DNA from: Candidatus Segatella papionis
Lineage (GTDB): Bacteria > Bacteroidota > Bacteroidia > Bacteroidales > Bacteroidaceae
Assembly: GCA_002297965.1 (NCBI GenBank)
Contig: DBLF01000123.1
Coordinates: 3,493 to 67,492 of the forward strand
Length of the DNA: 64,000 bases
Reading direction: 5' to 3'
Shown: positions 8,104 to 17,581 of the stretch, in pieces
Layout of the letters: every line of letters begins with the position of its first letter
How positions within the stretch are numbered: the first letter of the stretch is position 1
The notes under the pieces: generated by a model
Seen by the model: the letters and a program-made list of their open reading frames with translations, nothing else
The model's database searches: none
What the model was told of the DNA's origin: nothing
Position numbers and translations under genes: made by a program

Positions 8104-8136
8104 TTTGGCGGTTTCCTAAATAATGCTTAATTTTGC
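8104..8136 (+). promoter_or_regulatory. Promoter of the intact susC operon
   Basis: TTTG (8104-8107) and TAATTTTGC (8128-8136) are separated by 20 bases, an exact Bacteroidota promoter. The leader to the susC start is then about 230 bases and contains the hairpin at 8239-8261. The -33 context AGTTTGGCGGTTT is shared with the peptide-cluster promoter at 29586. Confidence 0.8.
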
Positions 8137-8238
8137 ACCCGATTAAAAATATTTTTAAAAATTAAGCAAGTTTTAGAGGCTCACACTTAATTAGGTATGA
8201 CAAATATAAAAAGGTGTAGAAAAGAGCCAATCCCCTCA

Positions 8239-8261
8239 CCACCTCGGGGCGCGAGGTGGAG
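8239..8261. repeat. GC-rich leader hairpin, right copy
   Basis: CCACCTCG…CGAGGTGG lies within the long susC leader, about 115-135 bases before the start codon, and is the mirror of 3690-3712. A conserved hairpin at one position in two susC leaders suggests a function in the RNA or a shared recombination history. Confidence 0.6.
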
Positions 8262-8320
8262 AATATGAAAGTTGCCCTCTCTGGATAACAGCAGGGCGCG
8301 ACATATATAAATAAGGTATT

Positions 8321-8457
8321 GAGAAAGAAATTATAAACATTATATATTCATTTATTAAAAAACGAGAGAGATTTATGGAAAAAAGACTCATGACAGCAGT
8401 CGCAGCCCTCGCAGTTTCTACGAGCATGGCATTTGCGCAAAGTCAGATCTCCGGTAA
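8321..8457 (+). repeat. Right arm of 137-bp inverted repeat (susC leader)
   Basis: Identical by eye to the reverse complement of 3500-3636. It covers the last 54 bases of leader and the first ~27 codons of the intact susC. Confidence 0.85.
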
Positions 8458-11400
8458 AGTTACCTCTTCTGAGGATGGAAGCCCAGTTATCGGTGCCTCC
8501 ATCAAGGTTGCTGGTACCAACACCGGTACCGTTACCGACGTTGACGGTAACTTCTCATTGAACGCTCCAGCCGGTGCCAAGTTGGAGATTACTTACATTG
8601 GCATGAATGCCAAGACCGTTAAGGCTTCTTCTAACATGAAGGTGGTTCTCGACCCAGACGAGCATAGTCTCGACGAGGTGATGGTCGTTGCCTTCGGTAC
8701 ACAGAAGCGTTCTGCTTTCACTGGATCTGCTGCGGTAGTAGGTTCTAGCGAGATTGGCAAGACTCAGGTTTCTAACCCTGTAGAGTCTTTGAAAGGTAAG
8801 GTAGCTGGTGTGCAGATGACTCAGGTTTCTGGTCGTCCAGGTGAAAGCTCTAAGATTCGTATCCGTGGTATCGGTACCATCAATGCCAGCACAGACCCAT
8901 TGATCGTTGTTGATGGTGTGCCTTACGATGGCGACTTGAACACAATCAACCCTGATGATGTTGAGAGTCTTACTATCTTGAAGGATGCTGCTTCTTCTGC
9001 TCTTTATGGTGCTCGTGGTGCCAACGGTGTCGTGATGATTACCACCAAGGGTGGAAAGACTGGTTCTTCTTCTATCACATTCGACGCTAAGTGGGGTTCT
9101 AACTCTCGTTCTATGCCAGACTACAAGTATATCGACAAGGCTTCTGGCTACTACGAGACTTGGTACACTGCATTGAATAATTATGCTTTGAACACATTGA
9201 AGTATGATGCCAACAACGCTAATCGTTGGGCTAACCAGAACTTGACAGCCGACAACAATTATGGTTTGGGCATGAGCGTGTTCCAGGCTCCTAAGGGCGA
9301 GCTCCTGATTGGTACCAATGGCAAGATGAACCCTAACGCTACCATGGGTCGCTTGGTTTCTAACAATGGTCAGCAATATTATGTTACAGCCGACGACTGG
9401 GTAGATGCCATGTTCCGCAACAGCCTCCGCCAGGAGTACAATATCTCTGCGCAGGGTGCCAGCGACAAGGGTAGCTTCATGGCTTCCTTCAACTATTTGA
9501 ACAACGATGGTATCACCTTCGGCTCTGGTTTCGAGCGTTACTCTGGCCGTTTGAAGTCAGACTATAAGATCAAGGATTGGTTGAAGGTTGGCGCCAACGT
9601 TAACTTCTCTCACTATGCCAACAATCAGTCTGGTATTTCTGACGAGGGTTCGTCTGGCGGCTCTGGCAACGTGTTCGCATTCGTAGCCATGGCTCCTATC
9701 TATCCTCTCTATATCCGTGATGCCCAGGGCAACGTGATGATGCACCAGGCAAGCGGCACCAAGATGTACGACTATGGTGATGGCACAGTAAATGGTCAGA
9801 AGCGTGCTTATCTTGCACAGGCCAACCCATTGGCTGCCAATCAGCTTGATGAGTATAAGGTTGTGGGCAACAACTTCAATATGCAGGGTACCATCGAGGT
9901 ACGCTTGCCTTTGGACATCACCTTTACTTCCATCAACAATGCATACGTAGATGAATATCGCACCACATCTACCACCAACCCTTACTTCGGTCAGTACGCA
10001 TCTTCTAACGGTATGGTTTCTAAGTATCACTCGAGATACTTCAACTATAACTTGCAGCAGCGTTTGAACTGGGCTCACGAGTTCGGTCAGCACTCTGTGG
10101 CTGTGATGCTCGGTCATGAGTACTACAACCAAAGCTACGCTTACCTCTATGGTAACAAGACTAATCAGTATAGCCCTGCTAACGACGAGTTGGCAAGTGC
10201 CGTGTTGGTAGGTGGTACCAACTCTTATACCCGCGAGTATAACAACGAGGGTTACTTCGGTCGCGTACAGTATGATTACAACGACACCTACTTCTTCGAT
10301 GCTTCTTTGCGTCGTGATGCTTCTTCACGTTTCGCCAAGGAGAACCGCTGGGGTACCTTCTACTCTCTCGGTGCATCTTGGGTTATCAACAAGGAGAAGT
10401 TCTTCAAGGCCGACTGGGTAGATGACTTGAAGCTCAAGGTGAGCTATGGTCAGGTAGGTAATGACAATATAGAAAGTGCTACTTTGGGATATTACCATTA
10501 CTCTACAAACTACGATATCGTAAACTCTAATGGTTCTGTGTCATTGGTACCAACAGGTCGCTATGGTAACAAGAACATCACTTGGGAGACCACAGGCGAG
10601 TTTAACGTAGGTGTTGACTTCGGACTCTTCAAGAATCGCTTGAACGGTACCGTAGAGTTCTACTCTCGCAAGACCACCGATATGCTCTTCAACTTCTCAT
10701 TGCCAAAGTCGTTCGGTTACAGCGGTTACTATGACAACGTAGGTGACATGATCAACAATGGTCTTGAGGTTACTTTGAACGGTGACATCATCCGCACCCG
10801 CGACTTCACTTGGAGTGCCAACATGAACATCACTTACAACCACAACTACGTAAGCTATTTGCCAAAGGCAAAGAAGACTACTACCGTGGATGGCGTGAAG
10901 GGTTACACCAATAATGACTACTTCATCGGCGAGGGTGAGCCTATGTACACATACTACCTCCATAAGTATGCAGGTGTAGATCACGAGACTGGTGAGGCTC
11001 TCTACTACAAGAATGTAAAGGACAAGGATGGTAATGTAACGGGTACAACAACTACCAAGAACTCTTCTGAGGCAGACTACTACTTGTGTGGCACAGCCTT
11101 GGCTGATGTATTTGGTGGTTTCGGAACAAGCGTAGCTTACAAGGGCTTCGACTTCTCTATCGACTTCATGTATCAGATTGGTGGTCAAATCTATGACAAC
11201 GACTACCAGAGTGCAATGGACGCCAGTGGTAAGTCTATCCGTGGTATGGCCCTGCATGAGGATCTCTTGAAGGCTTGGACCCCAGAGAATAAGAACAGCA
11301 ACATCCCACGTTTGCAGTATGGTGACACTTACATGGCTTCTACATCAGACCGCTGGTTGACCAACGCTTCTTACTTGAGCCTCCAGAACATCAACTTGGG

Positions 11401-11590
11401 TTACACATTCCCTAAGGCATTGGTAGGCAAGATCGGTTTGAGCAACTTGCGCATCTACGCTCAGGCAAACAACGTTTGGGTATGGTCAAAGCGCCAGGGT
11501 CTCGACCCACGCACCAGCCTGACATCAGGCAACGCTTCTTACTATCCAGGCGTTCGCACCATCACGGGTGGTATCACACTTACATTCTAA
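8375..11590 (+). CDS. SusC/RagA TonB-dependent outer-membrane transporter
   Basis: This intact 1071-residue protein has a signal peptide (cut near AFAQ, residue 22), a carboxypeptidase-like regulatory domain (about 25-95), a plug domain (about 110-230, with the LIVVDGVPYDGDL and ALYGARGANGVV segments typical of SusC), and a C-terminal 22-strand barrel ending ITLTF. It imports ligands captured by its SusD lid, using TonB energy. The susD gene follows 27 bases later and a lipoprotein and a C10 protease gene after that, so peptide or glycoprotein uptake is plausible. No glycosidase gene is linked. Its 5' end forms a perfect inverted repeat with the truncated susC at 2941-3582. Confidence 0.95.
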   Translation: MEKRLMTAVAALAVSTSMAFAQSQISGKVTSSEDGSPVIGASIKVAGTNTGTVTDVDGNFSLNAPAGAKLEITYIGMNAKTVKASSNMKVVLDPDEHSLDEVMVVAFGTQKRSAFTGSAAVVGSSEIGKTQVSNPVESLKGKVAGVQMTQVSGRPGESSKIRIRGIGTINASTDPLIVVDGVPYDGDLNTINPDDVESLTILKDAASSALYGARGANGVVMITTKGGKTGSSSITFDAKWGSNSRSMPDYKYIDKASGYYETWYTALNNYALNTLKYDANNANRWANQNLTADNNYGLGMSVFQAPKGELLIGTNGKMNPNATMGRLVSNNGQQYYVTADDWVDAMFRNSLRQEYNISAQGASDKGSFMASFNYLNNDGITFGSGFERYSGRLKSDYKIKDWLKVGANVNFSHYANNQSGISDEGSSGGSGNVFAFVAMAPIYPLYIRDAQGNVMMHQASGTKMYDYGDGTVNGQKRAYLAQANPLAANQLDEYKVVGNNFNMQGTIEVRLPLDITFTSINNAYVDEYRTTSTTNPYFGQYASSNGMVSKYHSRYFNYNLQQRLNWAHEFGQHSVAVMLGHEYYNQSYAYLYGNKTNQYSPANDELASAVLVGGTNSYTREYNNEGYFGRVQYDYNDTYFFDASLRRDASSRFAKENRWGTFYSLGASWVINKEKFFKADWVDDLKLKVSYGQVGNDNIESATLGYYHYSTNYDIVNSNGSVSLVPTGRYGNKNITWETTGEFNVGVDFGLFKNRLNGTVEFYSRKTTDMLFNFSLPKSFGYSGYYDNVGDMINNGLEVTLNGDIIRTRDFTWSANMNITYNHNYVSYLPKAKKTTTVDGVKGYTNNDYFIGEGEPMYTYYLHKYAGVDHETGEALYYKNVKDKDGNVTGTTTTKNSSEADYYLCGTALADVFGGFGTSVAYKGFDFSIDFMYQIGGQIYDNDYQSAMDASGKSIRGMALHEDLLKAWTPENKNSNIPRLQYGDTYMASTSDRWLTNASYLSLQNINLGYTFPKALVGKIGLSNLRIYAQANNVWVWSKRQGLDPRTSLTSGNASYYPGVRTITGGITLTF

Positions 11591-11617
11591 ACTCATATAA
11601 TATTTAGAAATACAATT

Positions 11618-13240
11618 ATGATTAAGATAAAGAATTCAATATTAGGTGTAGGTCTGGCCTTTGCGAGTCTTTCCACATTCACAGGATGTATCGACGAGAC
11701 CCAGCCTACCGATATGGCAACATCTGACCAAGTAAGTCAGTCTGCATCTGCAGTAGAGGGGTTGGTGATGGCAATGCCAGCGTTCTTCAACAACTTGAAC
11801 ATGGATTTCTATAGCCCAACGAGATACGACTTCAACTTCGGCTATGGCTCTATGATTCGTATCCGCGCCACACTGACCGAGCCTTTCGTAACAGGAGGAT
11901 CTGGTTACGACTGGTACTCTCCATGGGCACAGTGCGAAGCTCTTAGCCAAGATGCTGCTCGCTCTAACTATGTTTGGACTTACTACTACAAGTTTATCCA
12001 GACTGCCAACAATGTAATCTCTACCATCAACGAGGAGACTGCCACCGACGAGCAGAAGGGTTACATTGCAGCAGCCAAGGCTTTCCGTGCGCTCGCTTAC
12101 CTCGACCTCGGTCGTATGTACGAGTACTTGCCTACAGATGTTACCTCTGGCGTTAATGCAGATGGCAACGACGTTACTGGTTTGACCGTGCCTATCGTAA
12201 AAGAAGGCATGAGCGAGACAGAAGCACGTAACAACCCACGTGTGAAAAAGGAAGATTTGATTGCCTTCATCAAGAGCGACTTGGAGTATGCTGAGCAGAA
12301 CATCGGCAAGTTGACCTTGGACGAGAAGACTCTTCCACACTTAGACTGTGTATATGGTTTGGAGGCCCGCCTCTATATGTGGGAGGGCGACTATGCCAAG
12401 GCTCAGACTGCGGCAGAGAATGCCATCAAGAACTCTTCGGTGCAGCCTATGACCCAGGCACAGTGCTTGAATGCCACAACAGGTTTCAACACATTGTCTG
12501 ACTTTATGTGGGGTTCTCAGCAGACCTCCGAGGATGATGCGGTTATCACTGGTATCATCAACTGGGAGTCTTGGATGTGCAACGAGCAATCCTTTGGTTA
12601 CTGCGGTGGTGGTACTGGCGACTTCATCAAGATTGATACCTTGGCTTACAACCGCTTGAACGATACCGACTTCCGTAAGTTGGAGTGGGTAGCTCCTGCT
12701 GGTTCTCCTATCGCCGACAAGGTGTCTTTCGTCAACAAGACTTATGGTGCATCCATGCCAGCCTTGGCATCCGTGAAGTTCCGTCCTAACAAGGGCGATA
12801 TGACTACTCCTTCTATCGCTGCCGCAACAGCATTCCCTATCATGCGTGTAGAGGAGATGTACTACATCCGTATGGAGGCTGCCGCACAGCAGGATCCTGC
12901 CAAGGGCAAGGAACTCTTGGAGATGTTTATGAGAACTCGTGACCCTAAATATACTTGTGACGCAACAAGCAAGGACGACATCATCAAGGAAATCTACTTC
13001 CAGAAGTGTATCGACCTTTGGGGTGAGGGTATCACATTCTTCGATATGAAGCGTTTGGGCTATTCTTTGACTCGTGGTTACAAGGGCACTAACCATGCTG
13101 TGGGTTGCCGCATCAATACGAACGGTCGTCCTGCATTTACCAACTTTGTAATCTATCGTACAGAGGCAGAGAACAATACAGCTCTCAAGGGATGGAACAA
13201 CCCAGATCCATCTGGTAAATATACCCCTTGGACAGAGTAA
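11618..13240 (+). CDS. RagB/SusD family surface lipoprotein
   Basis: This 540-residue lipoprotein (lipobox FTGC, Cys 24) has TPR-like helices in the first half and a late LWGEGITFFDMKRLG segment, the usual SusD C-terminal signature. It follows its SusC partner by 27 bases in one operon. It should form the lid on the SusC barrel and bind the ligand at the cell surface. The ligand is unknown. The downstream protease hints at peptides, as for the RagAB peptide importer of Porphyromonas, but that is inference. Confidence 0.93.
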   Translation: MIKIKNSILGVGLAFASLSTFTGCIDETQPTDMATSDQVSQSASAVEGLVMAMPAFFNNLNMDFYSPTRYDFNFGYGSMIRIRATLTEPFVTGGSGYDWYSPWAQCEALSQDAARSNYVWTYYYKFIQTANNVISTINEETATDEQKGYIAAAKAFRALAYLDLGRMYEYLPTDVTSGVNADGNDVTGLTVPIVKEGMSETEARNNPRVKKEDLIAFIKSDLEYAEQNIGKLTLDEKTLPHLDCVYGLEARLYMWEGDYAKAQTAAENAIKNSSVQPMTQAQCLNATTGFNTLSDFMWGSQQTSEDDAVITGIINWESWMCNEQSFGYCGGGTGDFIKIDTLAYNRLNDTDFRKLEWVAPAGSPIADKVSFVNKTYGASMPALASVKFRPNKGDMTTPSIAAATAFPIMRVEEMYYIRMEAAAQQDPAKGKELLEMFMRTRDPKYTCDATSKDDIIKEIYFQKCIDLWGEGITFFDMKRLGYSLTRGYKGTNHAVGCRINTNGRPAFTNFVIYRTEAENNTALKGWNNPDPSGKYTPWTE

Positions 13241-13276
13241 TAACACTTTATAGTAATATAAAAGATTAAAAAAGTT

Positions 13277-14080
13277 ATGAACAAGTTTTTTAAATATACA
13301 TTTATAGCGCTGCTCGGTGTTCTTACCCTCGGTTTGAGCTCTTGTACAGACGAATACGACTATACACCAGCTTCTAAGACAGAGTTGGGTGGCAATGCGT
13401 TCTTGGTAAGCGAGGGTTCAACAACCCTTTCTTACTTGCCTACGGCAGAGCAGAGCTTCACCTTCCAGGTATCTCGTGTAGATTCTACAGAGGCACAGAC
13501 TGTAACTTTGTCTAGCAGCAACGATAAGTTCACAGTGCCTGCAAGCGTTTCTTTCGCAGCTGGTCAGAAGACAGCAGAGGTAAAGGTAACCTTCAACATC
13601 GCAACTGGTACCTCTGAAAGCACTCGCATTGCGATTGCGGATGCCGAGAAGTACTATTACGCAGCTACCGTGCTCGACTATTCCATCACTCGCTACCAGG
13701 CTTATAGTGGTACCTACATATCACAGGGTGTGGGATTCGAGATTCAAACTCCTTGCTATCAGATTGGCGCTGGCAAGTTTATGATTCCTGCTGATCCAGA
13801 GAATGGATATGAGTACGACATCGTATTCTCTATCAGTGAAAAGAATGTGGTGACAGTTGCTCCTCAGGCAGCATGGTCTCATCCTTCTTATGGCGACGTT
13901 TATGTAATAGGTAACGCCGACGGTGATGCAGCAGCAGATGGCTCAGGTTCTGGTGTCGCTGGTACATACGACCCAAAGACAGGTTTGGTCAAGATGCAAT
14001 TGTATCACTTTGTTCCTGGAACAGGTTCATTTGGTACATTCGAAGATGACTTCGTATTCGATGAGAAGCCAAATCTCTAA
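13277..14080 (+). CDS. Surface lipoprotein in SusE/F position (267 aa)
   Basis: It has a lipoprotein signal (LGLSSC, Cys 23), then a beta-rich region of about 110 residues with alternating Ser/Thr/Val strands (FTVPASVSFAAGQKTAEVKVTF) that resembles DUF1735/Calx-beta-like domains of SusE-type proteins. The second half is also beta-rich and Gly/Asp-containing. It lies 36 bases after susD and is followed by a strong terminator, so it closes the susC-susD transcript. It is probably an accessory binding protein on the cell surface. No catalytic motif is visible. Confidence 0.75.
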   Translation: MNKFFKYTFIALLGVLTLGLSSCTDEYDYTPASKTELGGNAFLVSEGSTTLSYLPTAEQSFTFQVSRVDSTEAQTVTLSSSNDKFTVPASVSFAAGQKTAEVKVTFNIATGTSESTRIAIADAEKYYYAATVLDYSITRYQAYSGTYISQGVGFEIQTPCYQIGAGKFMIPADPENGYEYDIVFSISEKNVVTVAPQAAWSHPSYGDVYVIGNADGDAAADGSGSGVAGTYDPKTGLVKMQLYHFVPGTGSFGTFEDDFVFDEKPNL

Positions 14081-14096
14081 TTTAAAATAAATTATC

Positions 14097-14129
14097 AAGC
14101 CAGATGGACTATGCCCATCTGGCTTTTTT
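14097..14129 (+). terminator. Terminator of the susC-susD-lipoprotein operon
   Basis: AAGCCAGATGG, a short loop, CCATCTGGCTT and a T-run: a classical intrinsic terminator 17 bases after the lipoprotein stop. Confidence 0.9.
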
Positions 14130-14142
14130 CATTTCTTAGCCT

Positions 14143-15801
14143 ATGAAAAGATTCTTTACTTTAACGTTGGCCGTAGCTTTCTTCCTCAACGGGGTTGAGG
14201 CGAAGGAGCGTACTATGGACGAGAAGCAGGCTATCGCTGCTTCGGTGTTGAACAATGTTCAGCTACAGACTCGTGGCGTGACAGCGCAACCACTCCATTT
14301 GTTGCAGTCATCAGACACTTATACGGTGCTGGGCGATGACAGCCGTTTCGTCGTATTGAGCAATGATGATGCTTTTGACGCAGTTATTGGCTATGCAGAT
14401 TCTCCTTTTGATGCAGCAACCAACAGTTCTTTGGCTTGGTATCTTCAAGCAGCATCAGAAGCGATGAAGACAAATGTGCAGAAGGGCTCTGCCGTGACAA
14501 GAGCCTTGGTTATTCCGAAGGGAGACTTCAAGGAGGCTGTCGCACCTCTGTGCAAGACCTTTTGGGCACAAGACAAGCCTTATAATAATCTTTGCCCTAC
14601 TACTTCCAAGGGCAAGGCTTATCCTTCAGGATGTGTGGCTACGGCATTGTCGCAGATTATGTATTATCACAAGTATCCTGTAAAGGGTAAGGGAAGCCAT
14701 CAGTACAGTTTTACTCCAGCAGTGGGAGATGGTAGATTGCTGAGTTGCGACTTCGAGAACACCACCTTCGATTGGGATAATATGCTGCTGGATTATGGTT
14801 CTCAGAAAGATTACACAGATGTCCAGGCTAACGCCGTAGCACAGTTGATGGCAGCCGTTGGTGTTTCCGTGGATATGCAATACACTGAGTCCGGCTCTGG
14901 TGCAATGTCCAGGGAAGCTCGCTATGGTTTAATCAATTATTTCTGCTACAATGAGAACATCAATTGGTTGAATCGTTCTTTCTATTCAGCCGAGGAATGG
15001 ATGAAGTACATCTATACGGAGTTGAATAATGAGCGTCCTATCTATTATACTGGAGATGATGAGAAAAACGGCGGTCATGCTTTCGTGCTTGATGGGTATG
15101 ATGCAGAAGGCATGGTACACATCAATTGGGGATGGGGACCTAAAGGTGGCAATGGCTACTTCGACATTGCCTTGCTGAACCCATCCGGCTTCCAGTTTAG
15201 TGAAGGGCAAGATATGCTGATTGGTATTTCTCCTAAGGCATGCTTGCAATACGAGTCTCGTCTTTACTCAGAGAAAGAGCTGAAGGTGAGCAAGGTCGCT
15301 ACATTGCTGAGTGTTCAGCCTGGTAAGATTTACAACCAGACGGGTGACGACTTCACGGGTGATATTGCCGTGGTCATGGAATCTGCTGATGGAACAAAAT
15401 ACCCAGTGCAGACCACTCATATCAATAAGGCTATCACTTATTATTATGTGAATGATGCCAGTTCAGGAGTAACCATCGGTGGTGTATTCAAACTGCCAAC
15501 GACATTGGCTGATGGTGAATATCGAACTTATGTAGCCTCAAAATGCGATAAAGAATCCGATTGGAGATTGATACGTACACCTGAGGGTACAGCTAATAGC
15601 TATATGGTTACGATAAAAGATGGAAAGCTGGCTTCCGTAGGAGAAGGTATTGCCGACGATACTTGGACCACAGGCATTTCTTCCGTCATTTCCGCTCCAG
15701 CCAAGTCTAAATCTGCAAAGGTTTATAATATCAACGGTCAGCAGGTAGATGCCTCTTACCATGGCATTGTCATCAAGAATGGCAAGAAGGTTGTGCAGTA
15801 A
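14143..15801 (+). CDS. Secreted C10 family cysteine protease (streptopain-like)
   Basis: The 552-residue protein has a signal peptide (cut near VEA, residue 20), a Spi-type propeptide/inhibitor domain (about 21-125), and a C10 peptidase domain with catalytic Cys164 in YPSGCVATALSQIMYYHKYP and His312 in NGGHAFVLDGYD, followed by INWGWGPKGGNGYF. The last ~60 residues (GISSVISAP…VYNINGQQV…GIVIKNGKKV) look like a C-terminal Por/type IX secretion sorting tail. It starts just after the terminator of the SusC/D operon, so it is expressed separately or by readthrough. It may generate the peptides the neighbouring SusC/D system takes up; that link is inference. Confidence 0.9.
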   Translation: MKRFFTLTLAVAFFLNGVEAKERTMDEKQAIAASVLNNVQLQTRGVTAQPLHLLQSSDTYTVLGDDSRFVVLSNDDAFDAVIGYADSPFDAATNSSLAWYLQAASEAMKTNVQKGSAVTRALVIPKGDFKEAVAPLCKTFWAQDKPYNNLCPTTSKGKAYPSGCVATALSQIMYYHKYPVKGKGSHQYSFTPAVGDGRLLSCDFENTTFDWDNMLLDYGSQKDYTDVQANAVAQLMAAVGVSVDMQYTESGSGAMSREARYGLINYFCYNENINWLNRSFYSAEEWMKYIYTELNNERPIYYTGDDEKNGGHAFVLDGYDAEGMVHINWGWGPKGGNGYFDIALLNPSGFQFSEGQDMLIGISPKACLQYESRLYSEKELKVSKVATLLSVQPGKIYNQTGDDFTGDIAVVMESADGTKYPVQTTHINKAITYYYVNDASSGVTIGGVFKLPTTLADGEYRTYVASKCDKESDWRLIRTPEGTANSYMVTIKDGKLASVGEGIADDTWTTGISSVISAPAKSKSAKVYNINGQQVDASYHGIVIKNGKKVVQ

Positions 15802-15822
15802 GCATTTGCTTGTATATATAAT

Positions 15823-15878
15823 AAGGTGTACCCACTTGCATCGCCCCAATCATCGAGCAGCGCAAGTGGGTACACCTT
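15823..15878. repeat. 56-bp hairpin element, copy B
   Basis: The stem AAGGTGTACCCACTTGC pairs perfectly with its complement and sits between the convergent C10 protease and ATPase genes. Read on the minus strand it matches the hairpin at 416-471 in 53 of 56 bases. Confidence 0.8.
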
Positions 15879-15949
15879 TATCTAAATTTTTCATTCTATC
15901 TTAATTTAGAAGCTTTTTTATTTCATCTAGGCTGAGTTTCTGTAATCAT

Positions 15950-17398
15950 TCATTTTTGAAACAAGTCGTCCAAGGTTATCACTCGTTGAATCCTGGAGCT
16001 ATACTCGTTGGGTACTAGCCCAAAGGTCGTGACAATGACAGGATGTATTGCTCGGCGTCCTTGCACTTTGTCCATCACCACTTGTATCTTGTTCCTGATA
16101 TTGGCATCGGTCTTCTTGTCGATGCGATAGTCGCTCACGCAGAACTTCATCTCACAGATGTTGATGATTCTGTCCGAGCGATTGATGAGTAGATCTATTT
16201 GCGCACCTTTCTCGTTTTTATCGGTTGGCACATAATGCCAAGGAGAGAAATCTACCTGAATGCCTTCGATTCCCAAAGCTCGGCGAATCTGTTCGGAATG
16301 GACCATGCAAACATCCTCAAAGGCTAATCCTCTCCAGGCATTGGCTGAGGCTGACTGCTGATTGTTTTGCCAAAACTCAGGATTTGTCTTTCTTTGCTTT
16401 TCTACAAAACGAATATAAAAGAGTGAATAGAAATCGGTGAGCTTATAATAGACCTCACGTTTGGATTTGCCGAAGTAGGTATATCGGGTAACGAAATCGC
16501 TTACCACCAAGGCTTCCAAAAGCTTACTTAATGTACCTCCCGAAGATAGCCCCAATTCCTTGGCAATTTCCTCTCGTTTTAGGCCTTCACGGTAGTTTGC
16601 CAACAAGCGTATCACTTGCTTGTACTGTTGAGGAGAAGAGAATATGGAACCAAAAAGACGATTGAATTCCAATGTCAGCTTTCCCTGTTTGGAGAAAAAT
16701 AGATGGTCTAGGTTTTGAGCTAGACTCATACCTGGCTCAATGAACGACATATAATAAGGTATGCCTCCTATCGCCATATAGCATTGGGTTTGGTCGTAAC
16801 GATCCATTACAATCTGATGTTCCCGATAATACTCCTCGCACTCTGCCAAAGTGAATGGCGAGAGGTGCATCTCACGAGTCACACGGTTATATAATCCTCC
16901 CTTGTTGGCAAGCAATTTATCGACTATCCAAGTTGTAGCAGAACCACAGACTACCAGTAGCAAGTTGTCTTGTCCTGCTGCCCAACCATTCCAAAAGTGC
17001 TCAAAGGCTGTGATAAAACCAGACTTTGGGGTGTCAAGCCAAGGCATTTCGTCGAGGAAAACAACTTGCTTTTCTGTGGATTCTTTCTTTTTCAAAAGTT
17101 CGATGAGTATGTCAAATGCCGACAGCCAATCTGTTGGAACCTCATCTATCTCAGCCCCATAGTTTCGCAAAGAAGATGCGAAGTTCTGAAGCTGCGCTTG
17201 CAAAAGTTCTTTATCTTCTAATTCCAATGGGGATAGCGCTGTATGGTAGAAAGCAAACTGTTCCTTGAAATAATTGCGAATCAAGAATGTCTTTCCAACT
17301 CTACGACGACCATACACCACAAGAAATTCTGCCTCCTTGGAATCAAGAAGGTGGCTGAGTCTCTGTTGTTCTATTTTTCTGCCTATTATTTTTGCCAT
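15950..17398 (-). CDS. AAA ATPase with nuclease-like C-terminus (DUF234 type)
   Basis: This 482-residue paralogue of the 5803-7221 protein has Walker A GRRRVGKT (about residues 30-37), Walker B VVFLDEMPW, a winged-helix middle (REEIAKELGLSSGGTLSKLLEAL) and a C-terminal GAQIDLLI…ICEMKF pattern like PD-(D/E)XK enzymes. I chose the ATG at 17398 because TATTTTTGC (17424-17432) lies just upstream and the family begins with this short MAKIIGR-type N-terminus; a longer frame starts at 17467 before the promoter. It is flanked by hairpins and looks like a free-standing single-gene unit. Its function is unknown. Confidence 0.8.
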   Translation of the reverse strand: MAKIIGRKIEQQRLSHLLDSKEAEFLVVYGRRRVGKTFLIRNYFKEQFAFYHTALSPLELEDKELLQAQLQNFASSLRNYGAEIDEVPTDWLSAFDILIELLKKKESTEKQVVFLDEMPWLDTPKSGFITAFEHFWNGWAAGQDNLLLVVCGSATTWIVDKLLANKGGLYNRVTREMHLSPFTLAECEEYYREHQIVMDRYDQTQCYMAIGGIPYYMSFIEPGMSLAQNLDHLFFSKQGKLTLEFNRLFGSIFSSPQQYKQVIRLLANYREGLKREEIAKELGLSSGGTLSKLLEALVVSDFVTRYTYFGKSKREVYYKLTDFYSLFYIRFVEKQRKTNPEFWQNNQQSASANAWRGLAFEDVCMVHSEQIRRALGIEGIQVDFSPWHYVPTDKNEKGAQIDLLINRSDRIINICEMKFCVSDYRIDKKTDANIRNKIQVVMDKVQGRRAIHPVIVTTFGLVPNEYSSRIQRVITLDDLFQK

Positions 17399-17423
17399 TG
17401 CTCTTCGTTTAAAATATTCGACT

Positions 17424-17432
17424 GCAAAAATA
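17424..17432 (-). promoter_or_regulatory. -7 box of the 15950-17398 ATPase gene
   Basis: TATTTTTGC on the minus strand, 26 bases before the chosen start codon. Confidence 0.5.
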
Positions 17433-17470
17433 GTTATTTTTTGAGAACCTTGCAAGCTTTTTAGCAAAAT

Positions 17471-17512
17471 AATCAGCCACGAAACGCTTTTTTGTGCGTT
17501 CGTGGCTGATTA
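17471..17512. repeat. Hairpin AATCAGCCACGAA, copy 1
   Basis: AATCAGCCACGAAACGC pairs with GCGTTCGTGGCTGATT around a T-rich loop. A near-identical copy is at 17582-17628. This one lies upstream of the ATPase promoter. Confidence 0.75.
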
Positions 17513-17581
17513 TGTGGAAAATATGGGCCGATTGTGTAAAAGTATTATCTTGATAATCAGGTTGTTTTCTGATTTCCTATG

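Noticed and set aside
10697..11257. Long minus-strand open frames inside the susC gene (also 8555-9376 and 9557-10132)
   Set aside because: They are antisense to a clear SusC coding sequence, have no promoter or ribosome site, and their composition is that of a shadow frame.
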